Positions 44,663 to 53,067 of a stretch of DNA of 64,000 nucleotides are shown here, piece by piece. The notes under the pieces are model-generated. The model was not told where the DNA came from. It saw only the letters and a program-made list of their open reading frames with translations, and ran no database searches. Within the stretch, counting starts at the first letter, position 1. Every line of letters starts with the position of its first letter. Origin of the DNA: Novosphingobium flavum (GTDB lineage: Bacteria; Pseudomonadota; Alphaproteobacteria; Sphingomonadales; Sphingomonadaceae); contig NZ_JACLAW010000006.1 in the NCBI RefSeq assembly GCF_014230315.1, positions 62,001 to 126,000 on the forward strand, read 5' to 3'. The translations under genes were made by a program, and so were the position numbers.

Positions 44663-45607
44663 ATGCTCGGACGCTCAGCCTATGGCATCTTCTGGATGTG
44701 CCGCTATCTCGAACGGGCGGAAAACACCGCGCGCCTGCTCGAGGCGGGGTTCCGCATGGCCCTTACCCGCGGGGACCGCACCAGCACCGACGAGTGGCGC
44801 TCGGTCCTCGTCACCATGGGGCTGGACGAGCCCTATTTCGAGAAGGGCGGCGAGCTCAGCCCCCCGCACATCTTCAACTACATCCTCAGGGACAAGGACA
44901 ATCCCGGCTCGGTCCTCTCCATGATCGAGGGCGCGCGGACCAATGCCCGCATGGTCCGCACCGCGATCACCCGCGAGGTATGGGAGGCGACCAACGAGTC
45001 CTGGATGATCCTCAGGGATCTCCTTGCCCGCCCGGTGCGCGAGACCAACCTCGGCGAGGTGCTGGGCCTGATCGGCCGGCAATGCACCTATGTGCGCGGC
45101 GCGCTCGAAGGCACGATGCTTCGCAACGAGATCTTCAATTTCGCGCGGATCGGCACGTTCCTCGAACGGGCCGACAATACCGCCCGCATCCTCGACGTGA
45201 AGTATCACGTCCTGCTGCCCTCGAGCGCGTGGGTCGGCTCCAGCCTTGACCATGCCCAGTGGGAAACCCTGCTGCGCTCGGTCGCGGGGGACCGGGCCTA
45301 CCGCTGGCTCAATGCCGGGCGGATGGATGCCTCGGGCATTGCCGCCTTCCTCATTCTCGATCAGCGTTTCCCGAAGAGCCTGGTCTTCTGTTACGAGAAG
45401 CTGCGCAGCAACATGGCCAGCCTCGCCCGCCAATATGACGGCGAGACGCGGGCCCACGCCTTGCTGCGCGATGCCGGGTCGCGCCTGCACCAGACCACGA
45501 TCGAGGATATCGTCGAAGTGGGTCTCCACGAGTTCATTACCGATTTCGTCGACTGCAACGTCGAAATCGCAAACGCCATTTCCCAGGACTATCGTTTTAC
45601 CGAATAG
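44663..45607 (+). CDS. Alpha-E domain protein (DUF403)
   Basis: This 314-residue all-helical protein begins MLGRSAYGIFWMCRYLERAENTARLLEAG, the alpha-E/DUF403 signature, and repeats the motif as FLERADNTARILDVKYH in the second half. It starts 4 nt after the ATP-grasp gene. Alpha-E proteins almost always accompany circularly permuted ATP-grasp proteins and may act as partner subunits. No catalytic role is known. Confidence 0.9.
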   Translation: MLGRSAYGIFWMCRYLERAENTARLLEAGFRMALTRGDRTSTDEWRSVLVTMGLDEPYFEKGGELSPPHIFNYILRDKDNPGSVLSMIEGARTNARMVRTAITREVWEATNESWMILRDLLARPVRETNLGEVLGLIGRQCTYVRGALEGTMLRNEIFNFARIGTFLERADNTARILDVKYHVLLPSSAWVGSSLDHAQWETLLRSVAGDRAYRWLNAGRMDASGIAAFLILDQRFPKSLVFCYEKLRSNMASLARQYDGETRAHALLRDAGSRLHQTTIEDIVEVGLHEFITDFVDCNVEIANAISQDYRFTE

Positions 45608-45621
45608 GAGCGCGCCAGCCC

Positions 45622-46443
45622 ATGCATCTTCTGGTTCGTCACGTAACCCGTTACCGTTTCGACCCGCCGATAGAGCATGGCCTGCAGCGCCTGCGCCTGC
45701 ACCCCAAGGAAACCCACGGCCAGACCATCCGCTCGTGGTCGATGGAGATTGCCGGGGGCAAGGCCGAATGCGCTTACGATGATCACAATTTCAACCAGGT
45801 CAGCCTGATCTCGATCCCGCCCGGCACCGAGGAGCTGACCATCACCTGCACCGGCGAGGTCGAGACCTCCGACCGGGTCGGGCTGCTCGGCAAGCATGGC
45901 GGGCGTCTTCCGCTCTGGGCCTTCCGCGCGCAGTCGCCGCTGACCAAGCCGGGGCCGAAGATGAAAGAACTGGCCGCCGCCGCCGCGCGAGACAACGACG
46001 GCGGCGATGCCCTTGCCCTGCTGCACGGCCTGTCGCGCGCCGTGGTGGAGGCGGTGGACTATGCCCCCGGCCACACTGACGTGGCGACCACAGGGGAAGC
46101 GGCGCTGGCCGCGGGCAAGGGGGTCTGCCAGGACCATGTCCACGTGTTCATCGGCTGCGCCCGCGCGCTTGGCGTGCCGGCGCGCTATGTCTCGGGATAC
46201 CTGATGATGAACGACCGGGTCGAGCAGGAAGCCGGTCACGCCTGGGCCGAGGCCCATGTCGACGGGCTCGGCTGGGTCGGGTTCGACATCGCCAACGGGA
46301 TCTGCCCCGATGCGCGCTACGTGCGCGTCGCCTCGGGGCGTGACTATGCGGAGGCCGCGCCGGTGATCGGGATCAACCTTGGGGAAACCGAAAGCACGCT
46401 GACTGTCAGCCTTGCGGTGGAGCAGCAGGCCGTTCAACAATAG
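45622..46443 (+). CDS. Transglutaminase-like cysteine protease (Anbu cluster)
   Basis: The 273-residue protein has a beta-rich N-terminal domain (HLLVRHVTRYRFDPPIEHGLQRLRL, transglutaminase-N type) and a papain-like core. The catalytic Cys is in GKGVCQDHVHVFIG, His in EAGHAWAEAHVDG and Asp in GWVGFDIANG. It would hydrolyse or transfer amide bonds in the cytoplasm, since no signal peptide is seen. It lies 14 nt after the alpha-E gene and 83 nt before the Anbu gene. Confidence 0.9.
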   Translation: MHLLVRHVTRYRFDPPIEHGLQRLRLHPKETHGQTIRSWSMEIAGGKAECAYDDHNFNQVSLISIPPGTEELTITCTGEVETSDRVGLLGKHGGRLPLWAFRAQSPLTKPGPKMKELAAAAARDNDGGDALALLHGLSRAVVEAVDYAPGHTDVATTGEAALAAGKGVCQDHVHVFIGCARALGVPARYVSGYLMMNDRVEQEAGHAWAEAHVDGLGWVGFDIANGICPDARYVRVASGRDYAEAAPVIGINLGETESTLTVSLAVEQQAVQQ

Positions 46444-46526
46444 CGGCGAGCCGATTGCGCGAATCGGCCTATGGTGCGTTGGATATCCGGCGCGTGTGCC
46501 AGATTTGTGACGGGGCCGATCAATCC

Positions 46527-47267
46527 ATGACCTATTGCGTGGGCATGATGCTCGATCGCGGGCTTGTCCTGATGAGCGACACCCGCACCAATTCGGGCGT
46601 CGACAATATCTCGGTGTTCCGCAAGATGTTCCACTGGCAGGTGCCGGGGGAGCGGATCATCACGATCATGACCGCGGGCAACCTGGCCACCACCCAATAT
46701 GTGATCAGCCAGCTCGAGGAACGGTCGAAGCAGCCGAAGGACCGGCACAATTCGCTGCTCGAGGCCGATACCATGTTCAAGGTGGCGGGCATCGTCGGCC
46801 AGCTGCTCAACGACACGATCCGCGAGCGGCAGGATTTCAACGGGCAGGAAGGGCAGGGCCGCTTCACCGCCTCGATGATCGTGGCGGGGCAGATCAAGGA
46901 CATGGAGCCGCGCCTGTTCCTCGTCTATCCCGAAGGCAACTTCATCGAGGCGAGCTACGACACGCCCTTCTTCCAGATCGGCGAGACCAAGTACGGCCGC
47001 CCGATCATCCTGCGCGGCTATGAGAAGACGATGTCGTTCGAGGATGCGGTCAAGCTGCTGATGGTCAGCTTCGATTCGACGCTCAAGGCCAACCTCTCGG
47101 TCGGCCTCCCGCTCGACCTGCTGGTGCTGGAACGCGACAAGTTCGAGCCGCTCCATTCGCAGCGGATCACGGCGACCGACCCCTATTTCCAGAAGATCTC
47201 CTCGGGCTGGGGCGAGGCGCTCAAGTCGGCGTTTCACTCGCTGCCGGAGTATACGTTCGAGAGTTAG
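46527..47267 (+). CDS. Anbu proteasome-type peptidase
   Basis: The 246-residue protein begins MTYCVGMMLDRGLVLMSDTRTNSG; removal of Met1 would expose Thr2 as the N-terminal nucleophile, and Asp18/Arg20-like residues and a Lys-containing strand (RKMFHWQVPGERI) follow as in the proteasome beta fold. It is the ancestral beta-subunit homologue Anbu. Anbu is nearly always found with the three genes upstream here. The start at 46527 is fixed by the need for Thr at position 2. Confidence 0.92.
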   Translation: MTYCVGMMLDRGLVLMSDTRTNSGVDNISVFRKMFHWQVPGERIITIMTAGNLATTQYVISQLEERSKQPKDRHNSLLEADTMFKVAGIVGQLLNDTIRERQDFNGQEGQGRFTASMIVAGQIKDMEPRLFLVYPEGNFIEASYDTPFFQIGETKYGRPIILRGYEKTMSFEDAVKLLMVSFDSTLKANLSVGLPLDLLVLERDKFEPLHSQRITATDPYFQKISSGWGEALKSAFHSLPEYTFES

Positions 47268-47290
47268 GGGCGGCTGGTTTGCTGTTTGCT

Positions 47291-47442
47291 CCGCTCAGCC
47301 TGAGCCTGTCGAAGGCCACGCGCTGCCCTCGGAACTGGGCGGACGGCCTTTGGACTGGCCGCAGGTCTCGGAGATGGCGCGCAAGGCCGGGTGAGTGGGG
47401 CGAGCCTTGGCGCGTGGCCTCCGACAGGCTCAGGCAGAGCGG
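47291..47442. repeat. Inverted pair of 33-nt repeats
   Basis: Bases 47291-47323 and the reverse complement of 47410-47442 differ at three of 33 positions. Both contain TGAGCCTGTCG and GGCCACGCGC, separated by 86 nt. They lie in the spacer between the convergent Anbu and extensin-like genes. The core resembles a repeat common in proteobacterial intergenic DNA. Confidence 0.75.
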
Positions 47443-47503
47443 GGTTTGGTAGTGGGGCCAAGAAGGTCCGCTTCCCCCGGCATTGCAGTTCGTGTCCCTA
47501 CCC

Positions 47504-48165
47504 TCACCGGCAGAACGTCCGCCCGTGGCCAAGCTCGAGATGGAGTGATCCTTGTGTGCGGCGTTGTAGCCCGGTCCCAGCGTGGTTCCGAAGCGCTTGC
47601 AGGCGCTTTCGTGGACGGTTTGCAGGAAAGCGCGGGCCTGGTTGTCACCGCCCGACCAGTCGCCCCGCACGGTGATGCGGCGTCCGTCGGTGAGGACGAA
47701 GGCGGCGACGTCGATCGCGCTGGCGGTGGAATGGGCGCTCATCCGGTCGCTTCCGGCGACGGTGCGGCAATTGTAGCTGCCCATGGTCTCGATCCGCGCG
47801 AGGCCCGCGCCCATGATCTGGCGCGCCGCGCGGTCGACCCCGAAGCGGGCCCAGGCGGCGAAGGTCTGGGCCAGCGGGCAGGTGACCGGGCCGAGATTCG
47901 ACACGGCAAGGCTTGTCCCGTCACCGCCGAGGCTGGTCAGCTTGACCGCGTTGAGGGCCGAGCAACTGGCGCCGAAATACTGGTCGGGCAGCGGGGTGAA
48001 GGCGGCCTTGCTCTTGCCCAGATCGGCGAGGCAGGCGCGCGCTTCCGGGCGGGGCGAGAAGGCTTGGGTGGAGCGTTGCAGCGGCTGCTTCTGCGCTGCC
48101 TGCGGCACGGCGCCGCAGCCCGCGATCAGGCCGAGCAGCGGCAGCAAGGGCAGGGCGAAGCGCAT
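47504..48165 (-). pseudogene. Extensin-like protein gene with a frameshift near the 3' end
   Basis: The reading begins at ATG 48165 with a lipoprotein leader (LLGLIAGC, Cys17) and follows the bacterial extensin-like family: ACLADLGKSKAAF, TCPLAQTFAAWARFGVDRAARQIMG, SAHSTASAIDVAAFVL and GPGYNAAHKDH. At about 47544 one T appears to be missing. Restoring it gives HKDHFHLELGHGRTFCR followed at once by a stop at 47504-47506, the normal family ending. As it stands the frame runs on to 47221 through unrelated repeat DNA. The family is linked to cell-wall or peptidoglycan-related metal-dependent fold proteins. A sequencing error is possible. Confidence 0.8.
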
Positions 48166-48298
48166 GGACAAAGGCTCGCACGGGCATGGTAAACGCAGGG
48201 TAAACGGCGCGGCGGGCCGTTGCCGCCGGTCTGCCACCGCCGGTCCCGCCGACCCTTTCGCCGCTTGACTTCCCCGCCGCCGCCTCTATTGCCGCCGC

Positions 48299-48349
48299 CG
48301 GGCCACGCGGTCCCAACGCCGCGCGAGCTCTCTGCAAGGAGAGTCTTAA
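48299..48349 (+). ncRNA. Probable serC RNA motif in the serC leader
   Basis: The leader just before serC has a first stem GGGCC/GGTCCC (48299-48314), then GCGCGAG, and a second stem CTCTC/GAGAG (48328-48343) whose 3' side contains the GGAG ribosome site. This is the position and shape of the serC motif described in alphaproteobacteria upstream of serC-serA. Its ligand is unknown. The match is by eye only. Confidence 0.6.
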
Positions 48350-49498
48350 ATGACTACGCTTCCCGCCGCCAAGCCGGCCACTACCCCTGCCCGTCCGTTT
48401 TTTTCGTCGGGCCCGTGCGCCAAGCCGCCGGTCTTCTCCCCCGAAAAGCTCAGCACCGAATCGCTCGGCCGGTCGCACCGCGCCAAGATCGGCAAGAACC
48501 GTCTGCAGTATTGCATCGACCTGATGCGCGAAGTGCTCGGCCTGCCCGATACGCACCGCATCGGCATCGTTCCGGGTTCGGATACCGGCGCTTTCGAAAT
48601 GGCGATGTGGACCATGCTGGGCGCCCGCCCGGTGACCACGATGGCCTGGGAATCGTTCGGCGAAGGCTGGGTGACGGACGTTGCCAAGCAGCTCAAGCTC
48701 GATCCCACGATCGTCCGTGCCGACTATGGCCAGATCCCTGACCTCAGCGCCATCGACTGGGCCAGCGACGTTCTCTTCACCTGGAACGGCACCACCTCGG
48801 GCGTCCGCGTCCCCAACGCCGATTTCATCCCGGCCGACCGCGAAGGCCTGGCATTCGCTGACGCCACCTCGGCGGTCTTTGCCTATGACATCGACTGGTC
48901 GAAGATCGACGTCGCCACCTTCTCCTGGCAGAAGGTGCTGGGCGGCGAAGGCGGTCACGGCGTGCTGATCCTCGGCCCCCGCGCGGTCGAGCGGCTCGAA
49001 ACCTATACCCCCGCCTGGCCCCTGCCCAAGGTGTTCCGCCTCGTTTCCAAGGGCAAGCTCGCCGAGGGCGTGTTCAAGGGCGAGACGATCAACACCCCCT
49101 CGATGCTGGCGGTCGAAGACGCGATCTTCGCGCTCGAATGGTCGAAGGAAATCGGCGGCCTCAAGGGTCTTCAGGCCCGCTCGGACGCCAATGCCGCCGC
49201 GCTCAACAAGATCGTCGAAGAGCGTTCGTGGCTGTCGCACCTCGCGGCCGATGAAGCGACCCGTTCCAAGACCTCGGTCTGCCTCTCGGTCGAAGGCGCG
49301 GACGCCGACTTCATCAAGAAGTTCGCCGGCCTGCTCGAGAAGGAAAACGCGGCCTACGACATCGCCGGCTACCGCGATGCCCCGGCCGGCCTGCGCATCT
49401 GGTGCGGCGCGACCGTGAACGTCGAGGATATCGAGGCGCTCGGTCCCTGGCTCGACTGGGCCTATGCCGAGGTCAAGGCCGCGCTGGCCGCTGCCTGA
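48350..49498 (+). CDS. serC: Phosphoserine aminotransferase SerC
   Basis: The 382-residue PLP enzyme of fold type I starts RPFFSSGPCAKPPVFS-like after a short tail. The PLP lysine is in FSWQKVLGGEGGHGVLIL, and GSDTGAFEMAMW and FTWNGTTSGVRVP contribute to the phosphate pocket. This is the SerC subgroup typical of alphaproteobacteria. It converts 3-phosphohydroxypyruvate to phosphoserine. It precedes serA by 105 nt, which hold a hairpin. Confidence 0.95.
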   Translation: MTTLPAAKPATTPARPFFSSGPCAKPPVFSPEKLSTESLGRSHRAKIGKNRLQYCIDLMREVLGLPDTHRIGIVPGSDTGAFEMAMWTMLGARPVTTMAWESFGEGWVTDVAKQLKLDPTIVRADYGQIPDLSAIDWASDVLFTWNGTTSGVRVPNADFIPADREGLAFADATSAVFAYDIDWSKIDVATFSWQKVLGGEGGHGVLILGPRAVERLETYTPAWPLPKVFRLVSKGKLAEGVFKGETINTPSMLAVEDAIFALEWSKEIGGLKGLQARSDANAAALNKIVEERSWLSHLAADEATRSKTSVCLSVEGADADFIKKFAGLLEKENAAYDIAGYRDAPAGLRIWCGATVNVEDIEALGPWLDWAYAEVKAALAAA

Positions 49499-49508
49499 TT
49501 TACGCGGA

Positions 49509-49530
49509 GTCCCGGGCTTCGGCCCGGGAC
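49509..49530. repeat. UUCG-capped hairpin between serC and serA
   Basis: GTCCCGGGC-TTCG-GCCCGGGAC forms a nine-base stem with a stable UUCG tetraloop 11 nt after the serC stop. With no T-run it is more likely an mRNA-stabilising or attenuating element than a terminator. Together with CCCGGGATGACGAAGG at 49579-49594 it belongs to the REP-like family seen at 33087-33164. Confidence 0.65.
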
Positions 49531-49603
49531 CGCTGGCCTTATCGCACCCGATTCCCTTTCCGCGTTCCCGGCACGATTCCCGGGATGACGAAGGACACAT
49601 GAC

Positions 49604-51187
49604 ATGACCAAGCCCAAGGTTCTCGTTTCCGACAAGATGGACCCCAACGCCGCCCGCATCTTCGCCGAGATGGGCTGCGACGTCGACGTGATCACCGGGG
49701 AAACCCCGGAACAGCTGATCGCGCGCATCGGTGAATACGATGGCCTCGCCATCCGTTCGTCGACCAAGGTCACCAAGGAAATCCTCGACGCCGCGCCCAA
49801 CCTCAAGGTCATCGGCCGCGCCGGCATCGGCGTCGACAACGTCGACATCCCCTATGCCTCGTCCAAGGGCGTGGTGGTGATGAACACCCCGTTTGGCAAC
49901 TCGATCACCACCGCCGAACACGCCATCGCCCTGATGTTCGCCCTCGCGCGCCAGATCCCGGAAGCCAATGCCCAGACCCAGGCGGGCCTGTGGCCGAAGA
50001 ACGGCTTCATGGGCGTTGAAGTCACCGGCAAGACGCTCGGCCTGATCGGCGCGGGCAACATCGGCTCGATCGTCGCGGCCCGCGCGCTCGGCCTCAAGAT
50101 GAAGGTCGTCGCCTTCGACCCGTTCCTCACGCCCGAGCGCGCGGTGGAAATGGGCGTGGAGAAGGGTGACCTCGACACCCTGCTGGCCAAGGCGGACTTC
50201 ATCACCCTGCACACCCCGCTGACCGAGCAGACCCGCAACATCCTGAGCAAGGAAAACCTCGCCAAGACCAAGAAGGGCGTGCGGATCATCAACTGCGCGC
50301 GCGGCGGCCTGGTCGATGAAGCCGCGCTCAAGGAAGCGATGGACGCGGGCCACGTTGCCGGCGCCGCGCTCGACGTGTTCGAGACCGAGCCGGCCAAGGC
50401 CAGCCCGCTGTTCGGCACGCCGAACTTCATCTGCACCCCGCACCTCGGCGCCTCGACCAACGAAGCCCAGGTCAACGTCGCCCTGCAGGTGGCGGAGCAG
50501 ATGGCCGACTTCCTCGTCAACGGCGGCGTCACCAACGCGCTCAACATGCCGAGCCTCTCGGCCGAGGAAGCGCCGAAGCTGAAGCCCTACATGGCGCTGG
50601 CCGAAAAGCTGGGCAGCCTCGTCGGCCAGCTGACCACCGGCACCGTCCCGCGGGTCTCGATCCACACCGAGGGCGCCGCTGCCGAGCTGAATGCCCGTCC
50701 GATCGTGGCTGCCGTGCTCAACGGTTTCCTCCGCGTCCAGTCCGACACGGTGAACATGGTCAACGCGCCGTTCCTCGCCAAGGACCTCGGCATCGAGGTG
50801 CGCGAAGTGAAGACCGAGCGTGAAGGCGACTACCACACGCTGGTCCGCGTCTCGGTCAAGACCGAGGCGGGTGAGCGTTCGGTGGCCGGGACCCTGTTCT
50901 CGAACGCCGAGCCGCGCCTGGTCGAACTGTTCGGCATCAAGGTCGAGGCCGAGCTGACCGGCGACATGCTCTACATCGTCAACGAGGACGCCCCCGGCTT
51001 CATCGGCCGGATCGGCACCCTGCTGGGCGAGAACAGCATCAACATCGGCACCTTCAACCTCGGCCGCCGCGAAGCGGGCGGCGAGGCGGTTCTGCTCCTC
51101 TCGGTCGACAACCCGGTCACCTCGGCCGTGCTCGATCAGGCGCGCAAGCTGCCCGGCGTGAAGAAGGTCATGGCGCTCAAGTTCTGA
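49604..51187 (+). CDS. serA: D-3-phosphoglycerate dehydrogenase SerA
   Basis: The 527-residue long-type SerA has the N-terminal substrate domain (KVLVSDKMDPNAARIF), NAD-binding GKTLGLIGAGNIGSIVAARA, catalytic INCARGGLVDEAAL, Glu and the His of TPHLGAST, then the intervening domain and a C-terminal ACT domain (DMLYIVNEDAPGFIGRIGTLLGEN). It oxidises 3-phosphoglycerate in the first step of serine synthesis and the ACT domain usually mediates serine feedback. It ends at a strong terminator. Confidence 0.97.
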   Translation: MTKPKVLVSDKMDPNAARIFAEMGCDVDVITGETPEQLIARIGEYDGLAIRSSTKVTKEILDAAPNLKVIGRAGIGVDNVDIPYASSKGVVVMNTPFGNSITTAEHAIALMFALARQIPEANAQTQAGLWPKNGFMGVEVTGKTLGLIGAGNIGSIVAARALGLKMKVVAFDPFLTPERAVEMGVEKGDLDTLLAKADFITLHTPLTEQTRNILSKENLAKTKKGVRIINCARGGLVDEAALKEAMDAGHVAGAALDVFETEPAKASPLFGTPNFICTPHLGASTNEAQVNVALQVAEQMADFLVNGGVTNALNMPSLSAEEAPKLKPYMALAEKLGSLVGQLTTGTVPRVSIHTEGAAAELNARPIVAAVLNGFLRVQSDTVNMVNAPFLAKDLGIEVREVKTEREGDYHTLVRVSVKTEAGERSVAGTLFSNAEPRLVELFGIKVEAELTGDMLYIVNEDAPGFIGRIGTLLGENSINIGTFNLGRREAGGEAVLLLSVDNPVTSAVLDQARKLPGVKKVMALKF

Positions 51188-51207
51188 GCTGAGCCCACCT
51201 GAAACAG

Positions 51208-51243
51208 AAAAGGGGCGCAAGGCTGGTCCTTGCGCCCCTTTTT
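51208..51243. terminator. Strong bidirectional intrinsic terminator
   Basis: A 15-base stem (AAAAGGGGCGCAAGG with CCTTGCGCCCCTTTT) surrounds a five-base loop and ends in TTTTT on the plus strand and in an equal T-run on the minus strand. It serves serA and the convergent tannase gene, whose stops lie 20 and 14 nt away. Confidence 0.92.
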
Positions 51244-51256
51244 CGTTGTCTGCGGC

Positions 51257-52972
51257 TCAGCGCCTGATCGCGACCAGTTCGTTGCCGCTCACCTGATAGG
51301 CGCTCTGGTTGTCCGGCCCGAACAGTTCGAGCGCCTGGGTTCCGCTCACCGCCGGGGCGGGGAGACGGACCGGGACGTAGCTGCCGGCCAGCGCCCGGTC
51401 GCCCTTGCCGGAATAGCGCGCCACTTGCGGGAAGGGGAACACCGGGCGGGTGAACACGGTGGGCTGGGCCGGCGCGGCATAGGGCGAGGGCGAGCGGGAG
51501 GGCGGTGCCGGCTTTTCCGCCGCGCGCTTGCCCACCACCAGTTGCGCGGGCGCGCGGCCCAGCTCGGTCCAGGCCATCAGCGGGGTCAGCACGTCGAACT
51601 GGTCCGGCCCGTCTCCGCCCGCGCAGTGGCCCATGCCGGGCAGCATGAAGAAGCGCAGGAACCGGTCGGTTGCGGCGGCGCCCAGCGCGGCCCGGACCCC
51701 GTCGTAATAGGCGATCGAGACCTGCGGCTGGACCGTCAGGTCGGCCGCGCCGTGCCACAGGATCAGCTTGCCCCCGCGCGCGGAATAGGGCGCAAGGTTG
51801 GTATTGGCGGCGTTGTAGAGCGGCGCGGCCCAGCGCAGCTTTTCATACCACGCCTGATCGAAGCGGAAGGCCTCCTCCAGCTCCTGCGCGGAAAGGTTGC
51901 CTTCGGGCGGGGGGAGCAGGCGGCGCAGGGCAAAGCCCTCCTTGGTCTCGCGGTCGCCGAACTCGGTCGCGGTCGAGAGCTTCCACAGGTTTTCCGAACC
52001 GATCGGAAAGCCCGCGATCTCGAAACGGTGGCCCGCTCCGTCCGAAGCCCCCTCGTAGAGCCGCTCGACCACGTCGAGTTCGGCCGGGCTGAGGCAGGCC
52101 TCGGGCGCCGCGCCGGGCGCGCATTCGAGCCACTGGCGGCGGAACGTGCAGGCGGTCGGCTGCAGGAGCACCCCGTCGAGCAGGCCCGCGCTGGCGGCGC
52201 AGTGCTCCATCACCCCGGCGTGGAGCAGGGCCAGCCGATCCTTGGTCAGCACCCGGCCGCCACCGGGGAGCAGCCGGTTCGCCTCGGCCTCCCACGGGTG
52301 GAAGAAGGCATTGTGGACGCTGTCGATGGCGACCGGCGCGCCGGCCGAGATCCCGTCGAAATCGCCCGGATAGCGCTGCGCTTGCATCAGCGCCTCGCGG
52401 CCGCCCTCGGAACAGCCGGTGAAATAGGAAAAGCGCGGCGCCTGTCCGTAATAGAGCCGGATCAGCGCCTTGCCCGCCAGCGCCGCCTCGTGATTGGCGC
52501 GATAGGCCCAGTCGATCCTGAGCTGCATGTCGGTGGTCCAGCGTGCATCGGTCTGGCCGGTGGTCGCGGCGCCGCGGTTGTTGGCGATCGTCGCAAACTC
52601 GCCGTTGTGCGCCGGCAGGCAGCCCGCGGCATTGTCAGGGGCGGGGCGGTTGAACGGTCCCTCGAAGAAGCGCTGGGTCCAGCGCTCCATCGGCAGCCAT
52701 GCCTGGAATTCGATCGAGGGGGCGATCACCCCGATCACCTTGCAATAGGCGCCCTTGTCGGTCTGGACCCGTTCGGCTGTCCTGATCCGTGTTGCCGTGC
52801 CGGTCTGGCGCCCGACATCGGCCTTCGTCAGGTCCTCGCAGGCCATGGCCGGCTTGACCACCGGCAGGGCGAGGCGGTCTGCGGCGCGCGCAGGAATGGC
52901 CGCGGCGAAGCTCGATGCCACACCGAAAACGAGAACCCCGCGCCCAAGCCGTCGGGCCAGCCAACCAGTCAT
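51257..52972 (-). CDS. Tannase/feruloyl esterase-family secreted hydrolase
   Basis: The 571-residue precursor has a signal peptide ending AIPARA. The nucleophile Ser is in FTGCSEGGREALMQA; the acid is in HGAADLTVQP and the His in LPGMGHCAGGDGP. The adjacent Cys residues in GCS and GHC are the family's characteristic disulfide (CS-D-HC motif) holding the triad together. Substrates of the family are phenolic esters such as tannins or feruloylated sugars, or MHET-like aromatics. Downstream it meets the serA terminator. A regulator was not seen nearby. Confidence 0.87.
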   Translation of the reverse strand: MTGWLARRLGRGVLVFGVASSFAAAIPARAADRLALPVVKPAMACEDLTKADVGRQTGTATRIRTAERVQTDKGAYCKVIGVIAPSIEFQAWLPMERWTQRFFEGPFNRPAPDNAAGCLPAHNGEFATIANNRGAATTGQTDARWTTDMQLRIDWAYRANHEAALAGKALIRLYYGQAPRFSYFTGCSEGGREALMQAQRYPGDFDGISAGAPVAIDSVHNAFFHPWEAEANRLLPGGGRVLTKDRLALLHAGVMEHCAASAGLLDGVLLQPTACTFRRQWLECAPGAAPEACLSPAELDVVERLYEGASDGAGHRFEIAGFPIGSENLWKLSTATEFGDRETKEGFALRRLLPPPEGNLSAQELEEAFRFDQAWYEKLRWAAPLYNAANTNLAPYSARGGKLILWHGAADLTVQPQVSIAYYDGVRAALGAAATDRFLRFFMLPGMGHCAGGDGPDQFDVLTPLMAWTELGRAPAQLVVGKRAAEKPAPPSRSPSPYAAPAQPTVFTRPVFPFPQVARYSGKGDRALAGSYVPVRLPAPAVSGTQALELFGPDNQSAYQVSGNELVAIRR

Positions 52973-53067
52973 GCCATTCCCCCTGCGGCCTGCCTGCCGC
53001 TTGTTACCCGGGAGTGTGATGGTAACGGGCTTTCCTGTCGACTAGCCGGATGGGTGAATTGGCCTCC

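Noticed and set aside
47921..51220. Long minus-strand open frame across serC and serA
   Set aside because: It is the mirror of two well-recognised enzymes; its translation is low-complexity, His/Arg/Asp-rich and unlike any family.
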